From contig JASANH010001384.1 of the NCBI GenBank assembly GCA_030248295.1, forward strand, positions 62,001 through 126,000: a stretch of DNA of 64,000 bases. Reading direction: 5' to 3'. The notes under the pieces were generated by a model. It did no database searches, was not told the origin of the DNA, and saw nothing but the letters and a program-made list of their open reading frames with translations. This document shows positions 35,901 to 47,226 of the stretch, piece after piece (the first letter of the stretch is position 1; every line of letters begins with the position of its first letter). Source of the DNA: Mesodorylaimus sp. YZB2_4. Lineage: Eukaryota; Nematoda; Enoplea; Dorylaimida; Dorylaimidae. The translations under genes and the position numbers were made by a program.

Positions 35901-38900
35901 GTTGGGGACCAAACAGCAAAAGTGCCTTGCTTTCTAGTGTCAAGCCATTAGTACCTGGTGCGGCCAGCTTTCCAGCAATTACACTTTTTGATTTTTGAGG
36001 AGATTCAAGAAATTTCTTGTAATTTGAGTAGGTTTTGAGGATTTTGAGGAGCACCTTGAAATTTGAGGAGTTTTCTGAGGTTTCTGAGGTTTTTGAGGGT
36101 GCTGGGAACCATGTGACAAATACTGGACTGAAAATTATACAAGGAAAAAGTTTTTGGCTCTATATTTGCTGGCTACTGAGCTGCCAGCATCGACCGATCA
36201 AGCCACAGATCCGCCGATCCGACCAGATTGCTGGATCGGCACCTAATATTCTTCGCGGTTTATATGCTGGAAAATGATAGTGTGGCATACTATGATGAGA
36301 AAATTCCGTTTTTCTCAAATCAGCATTTAATCCCGCTCTACAGTAGATGCTGGTTAGCTCTCCTGTGTATTTTGGGAGTGATCCATCAGAGAGTGAAAGC
36401 GAGGAAGCAGGGCAGGTTGGTGAGGACGCAGTGCCAAACATGTCATCCCATCAATCTTCCATTCTTTGAAGTGAATCGGATCAGGACTCAGGTGCAACCC
36501 GTGCATACAGGCGTGGGAAAGAGTGTGGCCGACCGCAGTCGGCGGGACAAACATTCCGTCTAGACGAAGGCAAGTCTCGCGACTACACCTGCCTAGAAAC
36601 ATCAACCGAAGAGGTTGACGTCTCCTAGCCAGGGGAGAGTATCGATTATTCTCCCACTCGCCATGGTCTGTCCGGTATGGGTTACACAAGCCTAGGGTCG
36701 GATCGGTCGATGCTTGCTCAATGTGAGTTGAGGGCCATCTACACCGAATAAAAAAGTGAAAGAAAACACTCTCCAATCACGATCCCGAACGAGCGCTAGC
36801 TACGACCCTACCCCAGCACGAAACATTCCAGCTCATACCTTGTATACTCTAGTTGATCCGATCACTCGAGTGTCGGAATGAACGACATTCAGCCCATCGA
36901 CAATCACATCAAACGGGCCCTCTTCGGCCAGTACTCTACAAAGGTTACGAATAACATGTGACAAGGCACGGGGTTATGTTTATGTTTGACACACAAGTTT
37001 TTCCAACTCACTTTTCGAATCTGGCCCTTTCGGTCGGTGTCGACCACTGATATACATTGGCTTCAGTCACGAATCGATCGATAATTTCCTGACTCATCGT
37101 GTCGAATTCACTCACCGATAGTACCTGTTTTTGTAACTGTCCATTACACGCGTTACAAACACCGCGGCTAATTATTTTCGATTGACGAATGTGGAACTTA
37201 CGTTGGCCGACTAATCTGGAAAGAAACAAATCGATGATTCCCGCTCTAGCATTGATTAAATACCTCTCTCATGCTCCCTAGCTCCACCCCGTCCATCCAT
37301 CCTAGCCGATTATAAAAATCTAAATCCAGTGTCTTCACTTTCCATCGCGTCTGATTGGCCACACACACCCGAGGCCCCGCCCCCTTGTGCGAACCTAATC
37401 CGATCACCACTGAGAAGGTTCAAACAGCTACCAAAGCTACAAGAATTATTCACGGTCTACTGACCATTTCACAACCAAGTGACCTCATGTGTGCCGTGCC
37501 GTGTGACATCATGTTCACAGTACGACAAGAGGACCAGAAAAACTAAGTTGAAAAATGCGCAGAAATGAGGTATGTTGCCCTTTCCCACCACACCGATCTC
37601 ACGTGCCAAATAAAATGTACTTTTCAGACATCCTGTTGTGGTACACCAAATTTGGCCACTTTTTCTGCACTGGCAGCTACGTTCCCTCACTGTACCGTAC
37701 TGCAGCTTCGAGCATCGATTAAATTCTGTTAAACAGCAGGTTGACCATCCTGGGTGAGCACGAAATCAAAGACCACAAGATCACGATGTATTCTTGGTAG
37801 CTAACCAAAGTCACTCGTCCCCCCTCGAAACCCTGTAGATAAGCCACGCCAGTATCTCCCACCCCTAGAAATGCGCTACAAACTATGGATAAACAGACAG
37901 TATCTTCCAGACTAGTGTGGCCTTATTTATGCAGAGTTCCCATGCCTGCACATCGGGAACAGGATAACGACCTGTCGCTAACTGACGTCAAACGCAACAC
38001 TATGCCGGCCAACAATCAGAGCTGACATTGCTGAGCGGAGACAATACGTGTAGACGAAAAGAAACAAGAAATATGTAAACTTATGCAAGTTTTCCCTCAA
38101 TTTCTATCCTAAATGTTTGGGGAAAAATTTTTAGTCCTCGCTAGTCTTCTTACAGCCTGGTGCAAAACATGCACACGACACGAGGACTACCTCATGCAGC
38201 TCTCTGTGACCCGATTGCCAACATGTCAGTGCGTGAGGTGGGAGGGAGTGTTCCCTCACTGGAGCAGGGTCGATTTCCAAACTATGATTCAGACGTTGTT
38301 CTAGACTTTTCTTCAGCACTGCCTCGATGCTTTGCCCAAAATCCAGAACCACCTGCCTTTCGCCGTGTCCAGCAGAACCAATTTTTCCGCAAATTCTTGC
38401 GATTGGAAAGTTTAAACCATCAGTATCAGCCCGCAACAGATAGCCGATATATCGATCGGCCTGCATCTAACGACAATTCTGCTGTTGGCCCCAAGCAGAC
38501 CCTCCACTTTGGCCAACGACACCATCCCCTCACCTGGAAAACAACCTCTCCACTTCTCCCATCAGTCCAACTGGTATACCCGATCCGAACAAAGCCACAT
38601 CTTTCACTGCGTCCATAAATTCGTTGACCACTCGTAACGCTTCCGTTTCTTTATTATCTTTTCCATCCAATATCGAATTCGCATATTTCCAAATGGCTTC
38701 ATGCACTCGAAAATTGATTTCGGCTCCACTTACGCTGATCATTTGTCGTAAAATATCGAATGCAATCGATGGCTGATCGAATTCTAGTGCTTTTATGACC
38801 AATGGTGTTCTCAAAATTGCTTGATCCGACAAAGCCGTATTTTTAGTGACAGAACTAGTCACCTTTTGCCAATCGACGACATCACGCCATCGCGAACTAC

Positions 38901-39654
38901 ACGCCAATGCGATCATGGAATGAGCTGTTAATGATTGACGCAAGGAGGGCGGAAATCGAGTTTGCACATGATCATAAATCGATATAGCTAATTCATCGAT
39001 CAATAAATCAATGTCTCGATTCTGTTCAATCGTTTTTATATCGATTTTGATCGGACGACGCATAAAATAATTGTTGATATTTTTTGCAGCCGGCGCTACG
39101 CAACCGAGATTGAATAAATTTTTTGATAATAAGTATCGAGTATAGGATAAGGCCGATTCGACACGCTGATCGGCAATTAATGTTTGCAAAATATTTGAGT
39201 CGATTGATAATAAAAATCGCTCATTAATAAAATTCTCTTCAGGTTTTGGTTTGTATTTCTTTTTCGACTCGATAATATCTTCGCGTAATTTCTCACATTC
39301 TTCAACCGTAAGGAATCGTTCTTTTTCCCATTCCCGTTTATCCAATACGATCCGCACGACCTTCGTTTCGGGTGGTTCTTCAATGATTAATTCAGAATCA
39401 TTTTTTCTACAGCCCCAATGTCGTTCATCTTTTTCTCGTTGATTGAGTAATAAACGTCGTTTGTGAAACGGTTTACGATTCGGGTATGATTTAAATCGAT
39501 TATCCTCCTGGTTTTCTTCAACTAATCTCGAAAACGACCGTTGAATTTTCACATTTGACATAATTGACGAGTTCGAAAAAACAGTTCTTACTTCTCTCAA
39601 AAAAAAAACTTTTCTCCAACGCATTAATTTCCAAAAGGCCCCGTTTCGAAGCAT
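32922..39654 (-). CDS. PRORP: PRORP, catalytic protein of mitochondrial RNase P
   Basis: Six exons on the - strand: 39654-38534, 37215-37012, 36935-36839, 34439-34288, 34224-34035 and 33071-32922. They total 1914 bases in frame, 637 aa. The enzyme removes 5' leaders from mitochondrial tRNAs. The N-terminus MLRNGAFWKLMRWRKVF is basic and amphipathic like a mitochondrial presequence. A helical repeat region follows (about 150-370), matching the PPR part. The zinc site is C394xxC397 with H605 and C632 in the last exon. The NYN metallonuclease domain has VIVDGLNV (D455), SVDDSYLLY (D528, D529) and FVTNDFLRG (D549), the acidic residues that bind the catalytic metals in this family. A later start at M32 (39561) is possible, because TTTTTTTTTTGAG upstream of it looks like a splice acceptor. 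COA6 ends only 44 bp upstream. Confidence 0.95.
34589..34601 (+). repeat. Poly-G run of 13
   Basis: Pure G run in the long PRORP intron 3 (34440-36838). This intron also carries a perfect 20-bp hairpin at 35170 and a repeat copy near 36170. Confidence 0.85.
35170..35217. repeat. Perfect 20-bp inverted repeat, 8-base loop
   Basis: Left arm 35170-35189, loop 35190-35197, right arm 35198-35217; the 20 arm bases pair without mismatch. It lies in PRORP intron 3. Perfect pairing is unusual for an animal microRNA precursor. It could be a small fold-back element or a hairpin siRNA source. Confidence 0.85.
35805..35822 (+). repeat. (TAAGCC)3, complement of TTAGGC
   Basis: Three tandem TAAGCC units with further degenerate CCTAAGC and GCCTAA copies up to about 35870. 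The complement, TTAGGC, is the nematode telomere repeat. Three units are too few to show telomeric origin. Confidence 0.6.
36170..36560 (-). repeat. Interspersed repeat family C, copy 2
   Basis: Inverted copy of 24500-24910, in PRORP intron 3. The reverse complement shows CACTGCGTCCTCACC, CACTCTCTG, GGGATTAAATGCTGATTTGAG, CTCATCATAGTATGCCACA and GCCGATCCAGC in the same order. Similarity extends upstream into CTGATCCG..TTCAA.GAA. A further fragment sharing ATCGATACTCTCCC.TGGCT occurs at 36635-36655 (complement) and at 59312-59332. Confidence 0.7.
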
Positions 39655-39698
39655 TATTTTTTAAATCAGCTCCAATTTAAGAAGATTTAAAATATTTT

Positions 39699-39971
39699 TT
39701 ACTTTTTCTGATCGTCTTCTTCCTCAAATAATGACGCTCTTTCGAATTGATATTTTCGATCAAAATGAGAAACCCAAGCTTTTGAACAATTCTTTTCGTA
39801 ATCACTACGATCGCATTTACTCGAATCACCTCGATTTGAGTCTAAGCACGACCAATATTTATCTTTTGCTTGCCAACAACGCTTTCGATCGGCCAGTAAG
39901 GGCGGCTCGTTCACGTTACGTTTTTCACTTATTTTCGCTTCGACTTCTTTTTGCTCAGGTAATTTAGACAT
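39699..39971 (-). CDS. COA6: COA6, cytochrome c oxidase assembly factor 6
   Basis: A single exon encodes 90 aa. COA6 is a small protein of the mitochondrial intermembrane space that helps copper delivery to COX2 during complex IV assembly. The sequence shows CWQAKDKYWSC (CX9C) starting at residue 32, then CLD, and CDRSDYEKNCSKAWVSHFDRK. The W.ARD/KDKYW and C.K.WV.HFD patterns are characteristic of the family. The second cysteine pair is CX8C here, whereas human COA6 has CX10C. The N-terminus is charged without a presequence, as expected for a Mia40 substrate, and the C-terminus is acidic. The stop lies 44 bp before the PRORP ATG in the same orientation. Confidence 0.92.
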   Translation of the reverse strand: MSKLPEQKEVEAKISEKRNVNEPPLLADRKRCWQAKDKYWSCLDSNRGDSSKCDRSDYEKNCSKAWVSHFDRKYQFERASLFEEEDDQKK

Positions 39972-40727
39972 TAGAAATAGTCAACACAGACAACATAAAG
40001 CAAACCTTTAATTGTAAGGAAAACTGTAAAATTTGAAGCTATCAATATGTTTCTTCTCGTTTTACCCCAAAAGACGCAATCGATCGATCGACCTAACCCA
40101 AATCTGTTCCTCAACACAGCCGCCGCCAGCAGACATCTATGCGTACCTGAGGTAGGTGCTTACCGGTAAAATAACGTTTCAGTTACGATCCAGTATTCCT
40201 ACCACGGAACCGATTCTCCCCCTTGTTGCCTTCCCACCATTCAATAAAACAATTTTTCAACATTTATTTTCTAAGCACAAATCACAACGACAAACTTTTA
40301 ACCAGAATAACGTCGATAAACATCCAATGATCAGTCAGATGCATTCGTTAGTTCCTGTTACGCCAATAACAAAACGAAAAAATAAAACCGCCAAATACAA
40401 AAACCATTGTTTTGTGAAAAAAGCATTCGCAGTGATTCTTTTATAAACTTGCCTACCAACTCTCTTCCTCACCACGCACAAGAATCCTCTACCTCACACT
40501 GCTGACCTGAAACTTTCTCCACCAATACTTCGCCAGTTCTAAGAGCTCAGCATATCATTCCCAAAATTAATAAATCAAACTCGTTCGTTTGTTTGTTTCA
40601 TATCAAATCAGGAAAATTAATTAAATATATATTTTTATAATTGTCAACTGGTTCCTTTTGCGTAGCCGTTTCCGATCTCTCGCCCTCCTCGCCTCCTTTC
40701 TTCCCCATTTCAAACCCAGACCCTAAA
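39972..40727. other. Intergenic spacer, FAR to COA6
   Basis: This holds the 3' end of the FAR gene and the 5' flank of COA6. The sequence is AT-rich, with no further coding potential recognised. The promoter of the presumed COA6-PRORP unit should lie here. Confidence 0.5.
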
Positions 40728-43700
40728 TTATGACGATTTTATACTCAACATATTGGAACGCATCCAACGCCACATAGCCGCCAAACATGTGATGAAATAA
40801 AACCACCAACGACGGAATATGGCCGAACGTCGTACAAGCACCCGAACAACCACGGCTGCTGCTGTTATATTCAACGCCGTTGAATATAATTGCAACCTGA
40901 AATGTGAACAATTTTTAATCGCAAGAATTGTCATCTGACTGATAATTGATCAAGCAATGAGTGGTCTGATCATCCAGTTATACACATACACAAGTGATTA
41001 TTGCGATTAATCAGTGATTGATCAATCAATCGAAATAATCGACTGATCAGTCACAGTCATTGATTCTGATCAATCGTGATCGTCGACTCATCAATCACAA
41101 CCACCAATGATTGATCAAATCCAACTACCGACTGATCACCCCGAATCTTGATTAACCACTCATCCTAGTGACTGATCATCAAACGAATCGTCGATCGATC
41201 ATCATAGATTAATAAATCTTATCAACCATCTATGACACCCTCCGATCACTGAACATCACTATCGACCAAGAATGATCTGATTGTCAATGACCGATCGCCC
41301 AGAGATATGCTAACTCAAACCATTGATACTTCAACGTCAACTGGACCTTTCTGACCCCCTTCCACCAACCCCTCAGGCAAAGATCCTGCTCCCACCAGAC
41401 TGAGCACTTACTTCTTGTACGCTTTCCTAGCTTGCGGCAGATTGGATAATTGTTCGTTCAAAATGAATTTCTTCACGCCCAAAATGTACATTTCTAAATA
41501 TTGGTCCCAATTGAATCCGCTCTGCCTCATATCGTAGTTGAACAGCTGAAATTGAAAATATGGCACGTTATGGGACAGATGTTAGACGCATAAAAATACT
41601 TCCTTGTCCACCTTTTTTTATGTGCCTGACACTTAGACCACTACTCACCATTTGATCTTCGGGCTTCATCTGGTTCCACATATCCACCATAGACTTCGTC
41701 TGAAAATCCCACTCGCGCGTCGTGAAATATTCCAACGTGTCCACTGCTTTCTCAACCTTGTTCCAAAGTCGAACGAATCTTCAAAGAAATGTACAAAAAA
41801 TCTCTCATTCGTCAAATCTATCGACTTCACAAATTTTTATACCTCGGCTTCTTTCCAAACATTTTCATAAACAAATCCGCGAAATATGCTGGTAAAGCGT
41901 GATCGATTAAAATGTTAAAATTTCTCCAATACCTAAAACAGACCATCAAAATCAGTTATACCACTTTATTGTCATTTTCGTAAAATTACAAACTCTAACG
42001 TCATCCGAACAGAACTCACCTATTCATAGTGAACCGCGGATAAGGTAAGCGTACGCAATTCTCCAACGGATATTGCTCGAATAATTCGAAAGATTTCAGT
42101 ACGCGACTCCATTTCAATGGATTCACCCGACCAGAACAACAATTGATCACCGGAACTGTGTCGGAGCTGAAAAGTCAAACTCAGTTAACCGTTCACCTTG
42201 AAAAAACTTTTTTAAGAATTTTTGAAACATAAAAGCTTCCTCTGCTTGCTTGGATGTACACACACACACATTCATTGGATTGGGTTGGATGTACACATAC
42301 AGTGCACATGCGATTTCAGGGTTCATCAAAAACGCAGAAAATGATTTTCCCCGAATTTTTCGGGGTTTTCCAAGCTTGTATGAGCCTAGATTCCATCGCG
42401 ATCTGACCTGTTTCAGCCAAAAAATCTCCAAGAGCAACCAAAACTGCGTCGATAATTTTTCATACCCGAACCATCTATTCTGGTCCCAAACTGGTACTGG
42501 TTATTTTCCATATGCAAGTCACTTAGTTTCAAGTCCTTCGTCAAAAAGAAAATATCAGCATGAACAACACTTACCTCGATACGGCACGATGCCATGCAGC
42601 AACGATCAATAAATTCGACACTACATCGACCGGCACGATATCGGCCACTGCGTTCAAATTCCCGCACATACTCCTTAATACGCCTTTGCCTACCTAAAAT
42701 ATGCGCGACTTCCAATCGTCCACTCATGTCCAGATATCCCGAACATTCTTACCGCAGCGAACAATCCAGTTGGACCGTTCAAATTATCCACCCAGCCCTA
42801 AATCAAAGATAACGTAATTGTCAATCGATAGGTACACGAGCTAGGAATTCAACAACCACACTCCAAACTTAGTACATGACCTTACCAGGGCTAAAATAGC
42901 CCCTCTCTTAACATTTCATACATTGGCGCAACACTTGAAGTCAGCAACAGCTATTGCGGAAGTAGGTTGGTTCCGATCCTGTATTTAGTACGCTTTGGTA
43001 AATAGCACGGTACAACCCCTCAGCATCACATGCTCTCGGGCCCACCCACCTCGCTAATCGACCATTCCTTTCCTGCCACCTGCTCGTCGCACGTCCTCTC
43101 TGATCCCTTCCCTTCACACCCACGTCTGCGACACTTACGGGTGTCGGCTCATGCCAGGTCGCTCCGATAATCGACGGCCTAACGATGGTGACTGGTAAAT
43201 GGCCCGATTCTTCCACCAGCATATACTCGGCCAGTGCTTTCGTATAAGTGTACGTATTGGGTCGACGACCAATCAACTGCGGTGTCAAACTAGCCAGCAT
43301 ATCGTCGTTCATCCAACTACAAACAAAATACAAAGCCACGTGCTAAACTATACATTTATCCAATACCAACAAAACACTTACTCCAGTGCTTCGACCAATT
43401 TCTGTGGTTGCACAGGCGGCGGGTAGACCATTTCTACTATGTGCGATCGATCGCAATTAGCGTACGCCGTGCTGGCGTGAACGAACGCCTACAAATCAAT
43501 ACGCTGCACTAAGGTCAGTCCGATTAGAATAGCCCCAGCCGCTTGTGAAATATATACACAACTTGCACAATCGATATCGAATCAATACCACTACTCTGCG
43601 CATCACACTCATCCCGCCGACCTCGTATTCTTTCACACTGCGCTGAACAGTGTGAAAGAACTGGAGCACACTGAAGCAGAACTGCTGTCAGCTTTATACG

Positions 43701-46539
43701 CGCATCACCATCTTCATCTACACTGCGAACTACTACTCCGCGAACACACAGCCAGAATTTCGCCTTATATGCCTCAGTTTTCAGTCCCCTACACTGCCAC
43801 GCATAGTTCCAGGAACCACAAGAATTCACTGCATTTTACACCGTCTCGATTAGTTCCTATTTCCAGACCCATATGCCCACGCAACAATATGGTCACATGT
43901 GTAAACAGGATGCGGACGGAGTCTATCAAGGATCGAGGACAGCGCCACAGAGTTACTCCATCTCTGCCCCTCCCGCCCTTGCCTTCCTCCAATGGACAAT
44001 CTATGAGTCACAGCCAGGAAGACGCCGATGAGAGTTAGCGCACCATCAATCATCGACTGATCAAACGTAATCATCGATTGATCAGTGACTGATCAACACA
44101 ATCATCGATTGATCAGTGACTGATCAACACAATCATCGATTGATAGACTACCAAACTTTGATCAACCATTCACCCTAGTGACTGACCATCAAAACATCCT
44201 CTGATTGTCAATCAGCTCTCCACTGACGATGAACTCTACAAAACTCTAATCGCGCTATGCGTTCTCCCATAAGTCCTTGCGTCTCCTTGCTCCCACAACT
44301 TCCCCTTCGCGTCAACCCGCCTCGCCCTACAAATAAAATAAAAACCAATTACTCACCACTAATTTGTCCATCGTTTGGCACAAAGCGATTAAACGCTGCG
44401 TACCGAGAACATTCATACCGACCGATACCCTGCAAACAAAAAAAAACAATCATGTAAAATTTTTTCATAGTTTTAGTGGCTTTAAATTCGTATCTGCGCC
44501 GACTACGATGAACGAGCTGATAAGCGATAAGTCCAGGTCATCCGAATAATACGTGATCTCGACACCAATTTTTTTGCACTGCACTAATACAGGCCCCACA
44601 TGCTGAGCACTGAACCCGTCAGATCCCATTCACACACCTCCCACTCGCCAGTTATTAATTCTGCAGCACGGTCAAGTTTGGATTATCATTCTAGCCATCC
44701 TCCCTTAATGTGATCACCACCCCTCGTCACCTGACACCCACTGTCTGCTGTACTGAAGGATATGGCAGGTTGTGACAGAGTCCCCCTCCATCTGCCGCTC
44801 ACGAATTTCATGACAGTCTTATCTACCCCGCACGCCACTCACCTTAACGCTTCGTCGAATTTGATTGTGGCAGCACAATGAATGACCACTGATACCTCGT
44901 TGCGCAATCGTTCTACATCGGTATCACTCAGTCCCAATTGCGGTTGCATAAGATCGCCATCGATCGCTACTAATTTGGACAAATTTTGTGGACATTCTTT
45001 ACGAATTCGATCGAAAAGCTACAAAAAAAACGTTTTATGTTATTTACTTGCAAATCCGGATTCCTTGCTCAAGCGTTTCTTATTCAATATAAATATCGTC
45101 CTTCCCTTAACCTATCCTTTTTTCATCACCAACCACTATTTACACCTAAGCATGACAAAGTTTTTCGTGCGCATTCTCCACCGTCTGCCTCTTTTTGTCG
45201 ACGCCAAACTTGTATCAAACTTGAACTTCGCTCGAATATGCACGCGCGCTCGCTCCCGACAAATGATTGACGCCAAACGCGAAGTGTACCTGCCAACCAA
45301 CCACGTGCATTTCACGCACGCATTGCATTGCACATCTATTTCTGTTCCTTTTGTCGTCTTTTCTAAACTCCGACGGCCGACTCACGCCTAACAAAAAACT
45401 TTGGCGCGATGCAAAGTTCAGCTTTATTAGCGCATTCACGCCTAACCTCAATAAGCAGGGCAGGGCGTATTTGTCTACGCAATGATCAGTTTCATGAATA
45501 AACCCCGTTTTTGCGTAGGCAGTCTGCACGCAACGACAAGTACCTGAAACGGGCATCATCTCTAGTTAAACAATCGGACGGGAGGGGGAGGGCAAATTCC
45601 AAGCAAAGAAGCCAGATGTTGGAATCGGTGGCGCCATCCATCCATTTGCCCAAATCAAATGCGCATATGTTATAGGAACGTTTGCACACGCTACCGTCGT
45701 TCTCATGAATAAAGCACACCTACGTAATAGTTGGAAAAATATCAGCAAACAATCCACCTTCTACACGTCAGCGCAAGGAGATAAAGCATTGAACAATTTA
45801 ATGCTTCCTTGATGAGTTGAGGAAAGATAATCCAAAAAACCGGGTCAAGCATTGCAATGACGTACTCGACGTTGCATCGCACGCGCTTTGATCATTTTGA
45901 TGTGATAAATTTGGGTCAAGAATGCAAAAGTTGAGCACAAGATCAAACAAAAGATGATGTCGCAAAGTGCATGATGAAACTACCTTTGCACTTTCACTGT
46001 GCAAATACGCGCGCCACACCTACTTCCTCAATGGCATGCTGGTAAAACAAGCAAAAGAAAAACCACAAAAACCTTTGTTCGAGTTTTAAACCTGTCAATG
46101 CTCCCCTGAAGACACGCCTATCGTTGATTAAAATAAGAGAACAAATAAGTCGATTGAAACTTATTTTTTGATTTGCCTTTGTGGACAAGGTGGCAATTAG
46201 TATAATTAACGCTTTGACATATGTTGACTGTACATATATCGAGTTAATGTGTTTGCTAATTTAGGGCAGTGAGGCGTATGATTCAGCTAGTTCCTAGCGA
46301 CTCTTAAATGCAAAATTACAAATTGAATCAAACAGAAAATTCTCGCTCACCTTAGAAACCAGAATACCTTCCAGTCGTTTCGATGCATCTTGACCTTTGT
46401 GGGATCGAATAAGTAAAAACAAAGTTTTCACGTCGGGCACGGATCGAAGAAATTTCTCAACCAATACTTTGCCCAAAAATCCCGTGGCACCCGTAATTAG
46501 AATCGACCGATTCGCGTAAAATTCACAAACAGCCGACAT
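40728..46539 (-). CDS. Fatty acyl-CoA reductase (alcohol-forming)
   Basis: Twelve exons on the - strand: 46539-46351, 45018-44843, 44429-44357, 43488-43382, 43316-43139, 42797-42753, 42693-42575, 42166-42020, 41932-41843, 41778-41649, 41545-41412 and 40896-40728. They sum to 1557 bases in frame, 518 aa, the usual FAR length. The enzyme reduces fatty acyl-CoA to fatty alcohol with NADPH, feeding ether-lipid or wax synthesis, usually on peroxisomes or the ER. The NADPH-binding motif TGATGFLGK is at residues 16-24. [10 protein letters not shown] and [11 protein letters not shown] are typical of the Rossmann domain, and the active-site YTYTK is at 204-208. The C-terminal 'male sterile' domain runs from about 355 to 450. 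A hydrophobic basic tail ([18 protein letters not shown]) is likely a membrane anchor. Confidence 0.96.
40920..41300 (+). repeat. TGATCA/ATCGAT-rich degenerate repeat, FAR intron 11
   Basis: Dense TGATCA, GATTGATCA, CGACTGATCA and ATCGATC words with no fixed period. A 33-base block, TTGAT.AACCA.TCA.CCTAGTGACTGA.CATCAAA near 41148-41181, recurs at about 44157-44192 in FAR intron 3, so the two arrays share ancestry. A similar composition is seen at 56030-56330. Confidence 0.65.
43628..43660. repeat. 13-bp inverted repeat, 7-base loop
   Basis: TTCTTTCACACTG (43628-43640) and CAGTGTGAAAGAA (43648-43660) are perfect complements around CGCTGAA. They lie in FAR intron 3. A short hairpin with no stated role. 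Confidence 0.75.
44070..44145 (+). repeat. 31-bp tandem repeat, about 2.4 copies
   Basis: Identical 31-base units occupy 44070-44100 and 44101-44131, with a partial third copy to about 44145. The unit starts ATCATCGATTGATCAGTGAC and is rich in the palindromes TGATCA and ATCGAT. It lies in FAR intron 3. Confidence 0.85.
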
Positions 46540-47226
46540 TTCAAATCGAAAGCTAATCGAGTTCGAACGAAACCGTCAGTTTAACGTAGCCTACACTTAA
46601 TTGGTGTATTGCCTTTTCTATAAGCTTGGTTCGATCGATTTTTACCATGCACCCTCAAAAACCGTCCAATCGAAATGTGGCTACGAAATGATGAGTTCAC
46701 TGCTCGGCGCGTAGACGATGATAAATTGTTCCGAAGTTGGTCTTCGCCCAGTTATTATACAACTGTAGCAAATCAATCAACAGAGACTAAACAATACCAG
46801 CAGACAGGAGATAACACGAGAATACACAACGCCGAACAACCAGTTTTGCGGGAATAAAACGGGACAGACAGGGCGCGGAGGGCGAGCGAACGAGGCAATG
46901 GCAATGCATAGCCGTTCCCCAGGCGGCGGGTGGGGTGATCTGTCCGCGCGCGCACACCCGCCACATTGTGATGTAAGCAGTCAATACAGACACCCAGTCA
47001 GTGCGCGGGACTTTAAAAATATTCAAGCGGAATAAGGCAAGCAAAACCACAATCACGAGGGTGCAGAACGACGAAATGCATACATGGCCGAAACCATCTA
47101 TACTGTATGTTTCCACGTCCAAAACATAGAATAAAAACAAGTGCATCATTTAACACAGAGTGCATTCTACTTCTTTCCTTCTCATCTTGGACCTATCATA
47201 TAACGAGATGAATTTCCAAGCTCATA
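46540..47226. other. Intergenic spacer, nitrobindin gene to FAR
   Basis: This holds the 5' flank of the FAR gene and the 3' end of the nitrobindin gene. A GC-rich patch with CGCGCGCG-like content lies at 46870-46970. No other gene is recognised. Confidence 0.5.

Noticed and set aside
44070-44145. CRISPR-like short repeats
   Set aside because: The units are directly adjacent, without spacers, in an animal intron. It is a simple tandem repeat.
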